Origin: Rossellomorea aquimaris
GTDB taxonomy: Bacteria; Bacillota; Bacilli; Bacillales; Bacillaceae_B
Direction: 5' to 3'
Assembly: GCF_020171925.1 (NCBI RefSeq)
Contig: NZ_JAIVAR010000011.1
Location: forward strand, 1 to 64,000
DNA: 64,000 nt
Part shown: positions 17,131 through 24,761 of the stretch, in pieces
Layout: each line of letters opens with the position of its first letter
Position numbering within the stretch: position 1 is the stretch's first letter
Program-made: the position numbers and the translations under genes
Notes under the pieces: generated by a model
The model's database searches: none
What the model saw: the letters and a program-made list of their open reading frames with translations, nothing else
Told to the model about the DNA's origin: nothing

Positions 17131-17432
17131 TCAAGGTACGCTCCTTCTTTAAACATATTCTCTTTCAAAGCTCAAAAATGGGTACGAGCAATGCTTTACT
17201 GTATAGTCTATTCTGCAAGGTTATAAGGGGTATAGGCTGATTCATTGATGTTTCCGCTATTTATTTCATGAAGGGACATGCGCCTCCGTTCTTCAATCCA
17301 CGCCCCCGTCCAACTGCTCCACTCTATTAAAAAAACCAAAAAAATGCTAGTAACTGCCCATACACCTCTCCGATTGTGTTCATATACTAAACTAACGATA
17401 CGTCGAACCAATTGAAGGAGCTGTTTTTTTCC
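17131..17432. other. divergent intergenic region between the two ATP-grasp paralogues
   Basis: About 300 bp that must contain two promoters. On the plus side a sigma-K-like -10 box is seen (listed separately). On the minus side TATACAGTA around 17200 is one mismatch from CATAnnnTA. No other structure was recognised. Confidence 0.45.
17362..17389 (+). promoter_or_regulatory. possible sigma-K-type promoter
   Basis: CATATACTA fits CATAnnnTA, with an AC pair 17 bp upstream, about 45 bp before the ATP-grasp start codon. The same -10 differs by one base from the sigma-E consensus, but no sigma-E -35 is seen. Confidence 0.4.
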
Positions 17433-18635
17433 ATGAGCAATTACATCATCTATATAGGGGCGAACCGTTCCGGATCCACCCTGGACGGTATTGAAGCAGG
17501 AAAAAAACTTGGCTATTCCACCATCCTACTCACAAATATAAGAAAGTATTTGAGAGAAAGGGAGCTTTTTCCGGAGGTGGACGAGATGTTCGAAGTTGAT
17601 ATTGAACGGGAAGAGGAGATCAGGAAACAAATTCATTCCCTCCGGCAGAAAGGGAAGAAAATAGCTTGCATCATCAGCTTTCTTGATGACTACGTTTATC
17701 TGGCAGCCAAGCTGTCCAATGAATACTGTGGAACCGATCTATCATTGCAGCCCATCGCTGACTGCTTGGATAAAACGGAATTGAGGTCGAAATTAAAAGG
17801 AAAAGCGTACTCTCCCATTTTCTTTCCCTTGTCTCCCCCTTTTTCTTATGAGCACATGAGTGACATCCCATATCCCGTCGTGTTAAAATCCCCTGTATCC
17901 AACGGATCAAAAGATGTCCTCTTGATCCAAGATGAAGAAGAACTCCAAAGGGGGATTGCAAGATTAAGCAGAAGGAATCCGCCGAGCCTCCTCGTGGAGG
18001 AATATTTAGACGGTCCGCAGTATCTGATTGAAACGGTGATCAAAGACGGAACCCCTATCGTCGAGGTTGTCGTCAAACAGGAAATCGACTTCCAGAAACG
18101 ATTCATCGTGACCGGTTATAGTGTTTCAACGACCCACCACCATCCAGGGTTGCTGAAAGAAGTCAGGGGGATCATTTCCGATCTGGGATTTGAGAATGGA
18201 AGTTGTCACTTGGAGATGCGGCTCGTTCAGAACAAGTGGAGACTGGTTGAAATCAATCCCCGGGTATCGGGTGGATCCATGAACAAAATGATCGCCGCAG
18301 CCTATGGACTGAGCATTGTTGAAGAAACGCTGAGGGTCTACTTAAAAAAGAATCATGAACCCCGATTCAAATGGGAAAAGCATGTTTATACCAGTTATAT
18401 GACGGTTAACAAAATGGGAAGCTTGTTGAGGGTTACCGGGGTGGATGAAGCAGAAGTCCAGGAAGGAATCATTGACGTACACGTCAAACCGAATATCGGA
18501 AAGATCCTGCGACCACCTACCTCCATGGCACATCGCTACGGATATGTCATGGCGGTTGGAAAGTCCGTTCAGGAATCAGAGATCCGGGCAAAAAATGCCG
18601 CTAACTTGATTAAATTTTATATCGAATCAACCTAA
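17433..18635 (+). CDS. ATP-grasp amino-acid ligase-like protein 2
   Basis: 400 residues, aligned end to end with the divergent paralogue: YIGANRSGSTLDG N-terminus, YPVVLKSPVSNGSKDV flexible loop, LLVEEYL, the Mg-binding RLVEINPRVSGGS and the SMAHRYGYVMAVG C-terminal lid. All catalytic landmarks are kept, so it is probably active in joining amino acids. The ATG is chosen because it aligns with the paralogue's start and has AAGGAG upstream, though at a rather long 12 bases; a TTG 21 bases earlier has no ribosome site. It is followed 80 bp later by a coat-protein gene on the same strand with no terminator seen between them. Confidence 0.82.
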   Translation: MSNYIIYIGANRSGSTLDGIEAGKKLGYSTILLTNIRKYLRERELFPEVDEMFEVDIEREEEIRKQIHSLRQKGKKIACIISFLDDYVYLAAKLSNEYCGTDLSLQPIADCLDKTELRSKLKGKAYSPIFFPLSPPFSYEHMSDIPYPVVLKSPVSNGSKDVLLIQDEEELQRGIARLSRRNPPSLLVEEYLDGPQYLIETVIKDGTPIVEVVVKQEIDFQKRFIVTGYSVSTTHHHPGLLKEVRGIISDLGFENGSCHLEMRLVQNKWRLVEINPRVSGGSMNKMIAAAYGLSIVEETLRVYLKKNHEPRFKWEKHVYTSYMTVNKMGSLLRVTGVDEAEVQEGIIDVHVKPNIGKILRPPTSMAHRYGYVMAVGKSVQESEIRAKNAANLIKFYIEST

Positions 18636-18715
18636 ACCGTTATATTTGCACTACACCACTTCTCCATCTGAAAATACACTGATAATAAGAGATCGGTGAA
18701 AGGAGGAGGAATCGC

Positions 18716-19162
18716 TTGAAGAGTTGTCACGACGAACATTGCATCTGCAAGGTCTTGACCGAACTATTTCTTGAACAGTCAAAGCTTGCGGCTCAAACCT
18801 TCAAATTTATTTGTGAGCATGATCGGATCGATACAATTCCATTCATTTTATATACAAAAGAAAAAAGCGAGCCCTTCAAGGCTCACTTAAAATCCGGTTG
18901 TACAATCTTCTTTATGGTGTCTGACATCAACGATGGATGTGTCACGCTGCGTTTATTGGCAGGTGTCGATATTGACGGGTACATCACCGACGATACAGAA
19001 GATGTCTTCGCCCTATATAAAACAGATCAATGCATCACGGTTGACTGCAATTGCTTCCTTGGGATCCAGCCCCTCCCTCCGAAATTGGTCAATCGGAAGC
19101 TCCCAACCATTCACGGAGGGGACGGGAAAGAATGCATTTCAAACCGATATAAGGCGGAATGA
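18716..19162 (+). CDS. CotY/CotZ-like spore coat or exosporium protein
   Basis: 148 residues rich in Cys and His. The pattern of an N-terminal HCICKVL segment, a TIPFILYT strand, TIFFMVSDINDGCVTLRLL, and CITVDCNCFLGIQPL followed by LVNR matches the CotY/CotZ family, which builds the disulfide-linked outer coat or exosporium crust in the mother cell late in sporulation. It starts with TTG after AAAGGAGGAGG. It ends in its own terminator. It shows that the organism sporulates, and its place at the end of the ligase cluster hints at a spore role for that cluster. Confidence 0.82.
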   Translation: MKSCHDEHCICKVLTELFLEQSKLAAQTFKFICEHDRIDTIPFILYTKEKSEPFKAHLKSGCTIFFMVSDINDGCVTLRLLAGVDIDGYITDDTEDVFALYKTDQCITVDCNCFLGIQPLPPKLVNRKLPTIHGGDGKECISNRYKAE

Positions 19163-19178
19163 CCCTGAATCAATGCCG

Positions 19179-19205
19179 CAGCCGAGCTTTGGCTTCGGCT
19201 TTTTC
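19179..19205 (+). terminator. Rho-independent terminator
   Basis: AGCCGAGC and GCTTCGGCT form a short stem with one mismatch, followed by TTTTTC, just after the coat gene. Confidence 0.75.
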
Positions 19206-19233
19206 TATGGAAGGAGATATTTCACAGACTCCC

Positions 19234-20055
19234 CTAAACCCTGGACAATCTATTCAATACAAACTTTTCGACCACTTCCGCGACACCGTCATCCATATTG
19301 GAAGAGGTCACATGGTCCGCCTTTTCCTTGATGTCATCAGGGGCATTGCCCATCGCCACCCCAAGGCCGGCGAACTCGAGCATCGTCAGGTCGTTATAGC
19401 TGTCTCCGATGGCAATGACTTCCTCCCTCTTGATCCCTAGCGGCTCTATCAAATAATCAAGGGTCGCACCTTTGGTCACGCCAAGCTGGGTGAATTCAAG
19501 GAAATAAGGCTTTGAGCGCATGACGGATAATTCTCCGTCCAGTTCCTCTTGAAGCTTCACTTCCACTTCTTTCAGGCGATCTGCTTCTTTCAGCATGAGC
19601 GCCTTTACGACCGGTCCCTTTACCGCTTCCTTGAAATCCGGGACGACCTCCACGGGCAGTCCAGTGAGCCTGCTTTCGATATCGGCGAATTCGTCCGGCT
19701 CTTCCACAAGGATGGCATCCTCTGAGTACGTAAGGATCCCGACTCCTTCACGCTTGCTCAGATCGTATAATCGATGAGCGGTCTCCGCAGATAACGCCCT
19801 ACTATACATTTCTTCATTGGACTTGTAGTTTATGATCTTTGAACCATTGAAAGGCAGGATGTAGCTTCCATAATGATCAAGCTGCAGCTCATCTGCCACC
19901 CAGCGCATTCCATACGTCGGTCTCCCTGAAGCGAGGACCACCTTCACGCCTTCTTCCTGTGCCTGAAGAATCGCCTTCTTGGTACGATCCGAAATGGTCT
20001 GGTCGTCACGCAGCAATGTATCATCTAAATCAAGAACAATCATTTTATATCCCAT
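19234..20055 (-). CDS. Cof-type HAD phosphatase (YidA-like)
   Basis: 273 residues of the HAD superfamily, Cof/IIB subfamily. The nucleophile motif VLDLDDTLL has Asp9 and Asp11, then VLASGRPT (motif II), the cap domain, Lys in the SKPYFLEFT-GVTKG region (motif III) and GDSYNDLTML (motif IV). These enzymes remove phosphate from sugar phosphates and related metabolites in the cytoplasm; specificity is broad. AGAGGA precedes the ATG. It stands alone between the coat gene and a PfkB kinase gene. Confidence 0.9.
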   Translation of the reverse strand: MGYKMIVLDLDDTLLRDDQTISDRTKKAILQAQEEGVKVVLASGRPTYGMRWVADELQLDHYGSYILPFNGSKIINYKSNEEMYSRALSAETAHRLYDLSKREGVGILTYSEDAILVEEPDEFADIESRLTGLPVEVVPDFKEAVKGPVVKALMLKEADRLKEVEVKLQEELDGELSVMRSKPYFLEFTQLGVTKGATLDYLIEPLGIKREEVIAIGDSYNDLTMLEFAGLGVAMGNAPDDIKEKADHVTSSNMDDGVAEVVEKFVLNRLSRV

Positions 20056-20308
20056 GATGGTAAATCCTCTCCCTGTCGGTAGAATAATATTTTCCTACTA
20101 TAACATCAAAGTGATTTTTAATAAAAGGAAAGGTTTACTAGTCATATACGATTTGGAGCGACTATTTCTTCTCTTTAGAGTTCATACCCTGCAATTCATT
20201 CGGAGCATCACGAAATTCCAATGGAGGCATCAGAGGTTCATTAACTCCACTATATCCCCTCGACTCTCCACTTACGGCTCGTTGTGCTGTTCCTTCCTAC
20301 AATTATCT

Positions 20309-21262
20309 TTATTCCCACGTACTTATACGGTTTTGTATTTCTTCTAAAGTGGGAAGTGCCGTCATCGCTCCTTTAGTCGATGCAGCAAGAGCCCCAGATA
20401 TTGATGCAAAACGCGCCATTGCCGCCGCTTCTTCAATGGACATAGCTTCAATCGTCCCCTCATATTGATTAAGGGAATAAAGGATACCGGATACAAATGC
20501 ATCACCGGCACCAGTAGTATCAACTGCTTGCACTCTCATTGCAGGAACATGCAAACGGACATCGCCTTTAAATAAAAGACTGCCCTCGGCCCCCATAGTA
20601 ACGATGATGAGGGGGATACCGTATTCCCCAAGCTTTGCTACACCTATATCAATTTCCTTTTCACCGGTAATGAATTCAAGCTCTTCCTCGGAGACCTTCA
20701 ACACATGCGCGTGCTCTAGCATACTTTTTATGGTTTCCCTTGCCTGTTCCTCTGAATCCCAAAGTCCAAGGCGCAGGTTCGGGTCATAGGAAACGATCAT
20801 TCCACTTTGTTTGGCGAGCTTCACGGCATACTCAGTGGCTTCCTTTGAAGGACTGCTGATCATTGAAATCGAACCGAAGTGAAGGATCTTATGGGCGATG
20901 AAGTCGTCTTCATCGATTTCTTTACTCTCCAAATAACGGTCTGCGCTTGGATCGATGTAGAAATCGAAGCTACGTTCTCCATCTTCTGCATTCGTAACGA
21001 AAACAACACCAGTCCGAGTTTCTTTTGTCATTAGCATCTGGTTCGTCCTGACTCCAAAGTCGTTCAGCGTGTCGACTAAGAAGTTCCCCAGAACATCATC
21101 CCCTACCTTCCCCAAGAAAGTTGATGTTGCGCCTAAACGGGCCAGCCCTACCGCGACATTGGCCGGGGCCCCACCAGGACTTTTTTGAAACGTGATATTC
21201 TCCTTATCCAATGGGATGAAGTCGATCAAGGCTTCCCCGAGAGAGATGATTCCTTTTTTCAT
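20309..21262 (-). CDS. PfkB-family carbohydrate kinase (fructokinase-like)
   Basis: 317 residues. The N-terminal GEALIDFIP and PGGAPANVAVGLARLG motifs and the C-terminal DTTGAGDAFVSG motif, which holds the catalytic Asp and the anion hole, define the ribokinase/PfkB fold. The GEALID start is typical of the fructokinase/sugar kinase branch. It phosphorylates a sugar with ATP. AGGAGG precedes the ATG. The ~250 bp downstream, before the HAD gene, hold nothing I recognise. Confidence 0.87.
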   Translation of the reverse strand: MKKGIISLGEALIDFIPLDKENITFQKSPGGAPANVAVGLARLGATSTFLGKVGDDVLGNFLVDTLNDFGVRTNQMLMTKETRTGVVFVTNAEDGERSFDFYIDPSADRYLESKEIDEDDFIAHKILHFGSISMISSPSKEATEYAVKLAKQSGMIVSYDPNLRLGLWDSEEQARETIKSMLEHAHVLKVSEEELEFITGEKEIDIGVAKLGEYGIPLIIVTMGAEGSLLFKGDVRLHVPAMRVQAVDTTGAGDAFVSGILYSLNQYEGTIEAMSIEEAAAMARFASISGALAASTKGAMTALPTLEEIQNRISTWE

Positions 21263-21430
21263 TAAGATATCCTCCTCATTACTTTTCTTCTATTGTGTAT
21301 AGTTACAGTAAGTGGCATGGTCTACCGTATCCTAAAAAGGTACATGGTGCCTCTTCATTATACTGAGAATATCATACATCTTGACGAATTCAGCAAATGA
21401 ACTATTTTTTCAAAAGTAACCATAATCTTA

Positions 21431-21460
21431 TTGACAACAAAACAACCTATCAATTAAAAT
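21431..21460 (+). promoter_or_regulatory. sigma-A promoter for tRNA-Ala
   Basis: TTGACA and TAAAAT are separated by 18 bp, about 38 bp before the tRNA. Confidence 0.6.
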
Positions 21461-21497
21461 ATTTTCATAGACGTTAAAGAGTCATACATAGAAACAC

Positions 21498-21570
21498 GGG
21501 GCATTAGCTCAGCTGGGAGAGCGTTTGGCTGGCAGCCAAAAGGTCAGCGGTTCGATCCCGCTATGCTCCA
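21498..21570 (+). tRNA. tRNA-Ala (anticodon GGC)
   Basis: A complete 73-nt cloverleaf: 7-bp acceptor stem GGGGCAT/ATGCTCC, D-arm GCTC/GAGC, anticodon stem TTTGG/CCAAA with loop CTGGCAG, T-arm AGCGG/CCGCT with TTCGATC. The third acceptor pair is G-U, the identity signal for alanyl-tRNA synthetase. The CCA end is not encoded. It is a single-gene unit with its own promoter and terminator. Confidence 0.96.
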
Positions 21571-21575
21571 TACCG

Positions 21576-21615
21576 AAAAACAGGGAAGACTCATCAGAGT
21601 CTTCCCTGTTTTCTT
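21576..21615 (+). terminator. terminator after tRNA-Ala
   Basis: AAACAGGGAAGACTC and its complement with a 4-nt loop, followed by TTTTCTT. The A-tract on the other side allows it also to end the convergent L,D-transpeptidase transcript. Confidence 0.88.
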
Positions 21616-21646
21616 ATATATGATCACTTCTCTATGGATAATCAGC

Positions 21647-23107
21647 TCATCCTGCCCACTCAAAGCTTCTTTGCGTTGTTTGATTGATTTCCGGCTTTAT
21701 ATCGGGTACAGCCGAATCCATCTCCACCCTATCCTTATATCCGGTCATTAATAACGGATCATCAACGATTTTCACGACCGTTCCCAACGGGACGATGTCG
21801 AATACGTCCTGAATATCTTCATTACTTAGCCTGATACAGCCCAATGATTGTTCATTCCCAATGGACTCCGTATCATAGGTTCCATGGATTGCGTATTTTC
21901 CCATTCCCAAACCCGCGGTGCCATACATATCAGGACGGAATCCGATTGGTTCAGAGACACGCTGTCGGACCGTGAACGTCCCTTGGGGTGTCGAGCCATT
22001 CTTCCCGAGCCCTACTGGTTTCAGGGCCATCATGTAGGGAGCACTTTTCACCATAAGAGTGAACGAGTCTTTATCGATGATCACTTCAACCGGATTGAAC
22101 GGAACCTGTGTGGCATCCGCCACATTGGGATATACCATTTCGGTAATGTTCGAAGCGTTCGGATCATATACCCAGCCGCCTTGACCGGTGAATGCAGGTG
22201 AACTGTCGTTGGAATTTCGATACCGTTCCTTCGGGATGTAGCTCAGATAATTTTGAGGATAATCGGCCACGAGGTCGTTCAGTGAATCAGGCGCCTTTCC
22301 ATGATCTTTCATATAAACTTCGAGGGCGGTCCTCAAAAGGTTCGTTCCTACATACGTGACGGGATGGGAATCACTGAACGCATGTTGACCATTCAAGAAA
22401 CGGATCTTCACAGAGTCATCAAGGGATGGATTATATTGAGCAATGACAAATGCCTGATCTTTGATTTTCTCACTTCTGACTGGGAATATTTCGTCTGAAA
22501 GTGTCCGATCAACAGTCCAGACACCATATAAGAAAAGGGTTTTATTGGAGAGACTTTTCCCTATTCCGATGGCCTTGTTGTATATGGACTCTTCCACTTC
22601 TCTCAGGGGAGTATTCTCGGGTATATAAAACACGTACGGTACGTCTTCCGTTTCGTACACAACTTCTTTCCCTGTCCCCCATTCCTTTAACGTAGAAGCG
22701 ATGGTGTTGATGGAATCCGCCTTATAGAACAGAAAGAGAAGCAAGAAAATATTCAATAGAAGCAAGAAGCTTATGATTGCCTTCATGTAAAGTGGGATCT
22801 TTTTTCGAATGGACTTGGCTGGAAGAGTCGGAATCTTGTTCTGTTCCTGGAGCGTCTTGGATGCATTCAGGGCCTTATAATAATAATGGGAATCGGAATC
22901 GGCCGCTTTCTGATAATGGTCGTATGCTTTCGCAAGTTCCCCCTCTTCTTCGAATTTCCGTCCTATGTGATAATGTGCTTCTGCACTATCATGGTCCTTA
23001 TACCGGAGGATTTTCTCATAGTATTGCGGATCATCACGTGACACGTACAAATTCCTGTGAAGCTTCTGTAGATTCTTCTTCACATGACTTTCAAACAATG
23101 TCATCAC
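21647..23107 (-). CDS. L,D-transpeptidase with N-terminal TPR and membrane anchor
   Basis: 486 residues. A cytoplasmic N-terminal part with TPR-like repeats (EAHYHIGRKFEEEGELAKAYDHYQ split across about 42-65) is followed by one membrane helix (about 108-127) and an outside part that ends in a YkuD domain. The catalytic motif is seen as YAIHGTYD followed by SLGCIRLSN, with the reactive Cys. These enzymes form 3-3 cross-links in peptidoglycan or modify spore cortex. GGGGGAA precedes a GTG-ATG pair; either codon may start it. Monocistronic. Confidence 0.88.
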   Translation of the reverse strand: MMTLFESHVKKNLQKLHRNLYVSRDDPQYYEKILRYKDHDSAEAHYHIGRKFEEEGELAKAYDHYQKAADSDSHYYYKALNASKTLQEQNKIPTLPAKSIRKKIPLYMKAIISFLLLLNIFLLLFLFYKADSINTIASTLKEWGTGKEVVYETEDVPYVFYIPENTPLREVEESIYNKAIGIGKSLSNKTLFLYGVWTVDRTLSDEIFPVRSEKIKDQAFVIAQYNPSLDDSVKIRFLNGQHAFSDSHPVTYVGTNLLRTALEVYMKDHGKAPDSLNDLVADYPQNYLSYIPKERYRNSNDSSPAFTGQGGWVYDPNASNITEMVYPNVADATQVPFNPVEVIIDKDSFTLMVKSAPYMMALKPVGLGKNGSTPQGTFTVRQRVSEPIGFRPDMYGTAGLGMGKYAIHGTYDTESIGNEQSLGCIRLSNEDIQDVFDIVPLGTVVKIVDDPLLMTGYKDRVEMDSAVPDIKPEINQTTQRSFEWAG

Positions 23108-23267
23108 CCGTTCCCCCTTTCATTCTATATTTATTTAAGGATAGCTGCGATTAGACCATTAGGCCCATGCCCTTGATTACCTGAAAACAGCTGATGGGTT
23201 GAAAATCTCTTGCAAGCTAAATGCGCTGTTCTTATACTGTTTAATAAGGGAAGGGCAGTGATACACC

Positions 23268-23681
23268 ATGCTATACATATGGAAAATCGAGAAAGTCATC
23301 CAGGAGACATTATCCGAGCACAGCTTAAAGATCAACTACGAAGCGAACAACGGGCTCACTGTTCCAATGAGTTATAACGTATCCCATAACATCATTCGAT
23401 TCAATTATCTAAAGATTAATGGATATATCGCGAAGTTGAATATTAAAGAGTCGGAGGAGAACCTGGTGAGGATTGTTCTTTACAGGGTGCTCGGCTATTA
23501 TCTGGATTTCAAGAAGAATAGGCACGACACAAGGATTTTGATGTACGGAGATGATAAAGAAAAATCAGATCTTAAGGCGTTAATCGAAAGAAATGCCTGG
23601 ATTTATGGTCGGACACTCGTGCCAGAAGAGCTGTTACGTGCTTATGATCGTATGCACGAATTGGATAAGGTACTCTTGTAG
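23268..23681 (+). CDS. hypothetical protein, possibly a degenerate ImmA/IrrE-like domain
   Basis: 137 residues, soluble. The middle and end recall ImmA/IrrE metallopeptidases: YRVLGYYL (72-79) falls where HELGHYL is expected, and IERNAWIYGRTLVPEELL falls where those enzymes have E..AN.FA..LL.P..L. The HExxH zinc motif is gone, so it would not be a protease. The match is by eye and weak. The start codon ATG has a modest GGGAAGGGCAG ribosome site. A terminator follows. Confidence 0.6.
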   Translation: MLYIWKIEKVIQETLSEHSLKINYEANNGLTVPMSYNVSHNIIRFNYLKINGYIAKLNIKESEENLVRIVLYRVLGYYLDFKKNRHDTRILMYGDDKEKSDLKALIERNAWIYGRTLVPEELLRAYDRMHELDKVLL

Positions 23682-23693
23682 AATCAGTAAATA

Positions 23694-23726
23694 AGCACCT
23701 GCCGCGAACGTGGCAGGTGCTTTTTC
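23694..23726. terminator. terminator between convergent genes
   Basis: AGCACCTGCC and GGCAGGTGCT with an 8-nt loop and TTTTTC on the plus side. Confidence 0.88.
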
Positions 23727-23735
23727 TTATGAATC

Positions 23736-24350
23736 TTAATTTTGGATATACTTGTTGAAGACTTCCCCAAAATCTTTCCTTGTGTTTGCATTGTAGTGGT
23801 CATTGAACCACTGGAAAGCAAAGTTGGTCGTTTGTTTGAATTCATCCGAGATGTCATGATCATGGAAGCGATTGCCAGCAATCAGATCCCTTGCCGTACT
23901 CAGGCTTCTTTCCGCAGAGTCGATGATCCGCTTCCCTTCATCCTGGATGTGGGAGATGGCAAGAAGTGACTTGTAAAGATCCGCGATTGCCTCTCCTTCT
24001 TTTTTATCGATATCGACTGAGAATGACTGGCTGCCCATCGAGAATTTGATTTCGAGATCAAGGTCGATGGTGCCCGCCGTTTCAATGGAAACGTTGCTGA
24101 TCGGGTGTTTGTAATAATCATAGCGATAGAGATTGCGTTTGCTACTGGATGCTTTTTCACCGTCCAAGTGAATGAGTGCACGGTTGGTGAAGCAGTATTC
24201 GTCGGTCTTTGACTTGATGAGGAAATGGATTTTCTCTCCGTCTTCGCTTAGTACATAATCGTCTGATTGGGTTTTGTCGAAATCTTCCCGTTTGATGATT
24301 TTTCCGATGTCACTGATGCCAAGTGCATCACTTGCGAATTTTTTTAGCAT
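23736..24350 (-). CDS. bacterial PH-domain protein (YozO/YvbH type)
   Basis: 204 residues beginning MLKKFASDALGISDIG, a start well kept in this Bacillus family. The N-terminal half (to about 125) is a pleckstrin-homology-like domain with EKIHFLIKSKTDEYCFTN and ALIHLDGEKA; the rest is helical. The cellular role is not known. The ATG is chosen by family fit and the AGAGGG upstream. A longer in-frame extension runs into a neighbouring repeat and is not credible. Confidence 0.8.
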   Translation of the reverse strand: MLKKFASDALGISDIGKIIKREDFDKTQSDDYVLSEDGEKIHFLIKSKTDEYCFTNRALIHLDGEKASSSKRNLYRYDYYKHPISNVSIETAGTIDLDLEIKFSMGSQSFSVDIDKKEGEAIADLYKSLLAISHIQDEGKRIIDSAERSLSTARDLIAGNRFHDHDISDEFKQTTNFAFQWFNDHYNANTRKDFGEVFNKYIQN

Positions 24351-24433
24351 AATTGATACCCTCTTTTCGTTTTGAAGATGTAGTAAATAAACAATTCGCT
24401 GTTGAAACCATAGCGTGTTAAAGCCGCCTTCTA

Positions 24434-24566
24434 ATGCCGCTGTTGATTTCCGTGGAAGGCTACGCTTTCCGCGGGCGGTTGGTGAGCCTCCTCGGCTTCG
24501 CCTGCGGGGTCTCACCTAACTCGCTTCTGCCGCAGGAGTCTTCGCCTTCCACTCCAATCAACAGCT
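24434..24566. repeat. MITE-like element, copy 1 (intact)
   Basis: About 133 bp. The ends form inverted repeats of about 22 bp: GCTGTTGATT..GTGGAAGGC at one end and GCCTTCCACTCCAATCAACAGC at the other, with few mismatches. The inside is GC-richer than the surroundings and also partly palindromic. No coding capacity. The same element recurs near 39.7 kb and in a decayed form near 51.5 kb. Confidence 0.8.
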
Positions 24567-24715
24567 AGAACCGTTTATCATCCAAGAAACTAACCTTCAA
24601 TCCATAATTAACAAACCTCTTACACTACCATGCTACCAAGAAAGAAAAAAATATGTAAGTAATATGGTAGGTGAAAACATTATGAATGATATGCAGAGAT
24701 GGAATTTTTCAACAA
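24567..24715. other. AT-rich spacer, nothing recognised
   Basis: Between the repeat and the namZ terminator. A run of short direct AT-rich sequence but no gene or hairpin. Confidence 0.4.
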
Positions 24716-24750
24716 CAAAAAACCAAAGGCAGGTCGGCCTTTGGTTCTTT
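24716..24750 (-). terminator. terminator of the amiE-nagZ-namZ operon
   Basis: AACCAAAGGC and GCCTTTGGTT with a 6-nt loop; T-rich tail on the minus strand. Confidence 0.85.
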
Positions 24751-24761
24751 GTTTTGCTCTG

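Noticed and set aside
24351..24515. N-terminal extension of the PH-domain protein
   Set aside because: The extra 55 residues are Arg/Ser/Gly-rich, read from the MITE-like repeat, and the family start MLKKFA with its own ribosome site lies inside.
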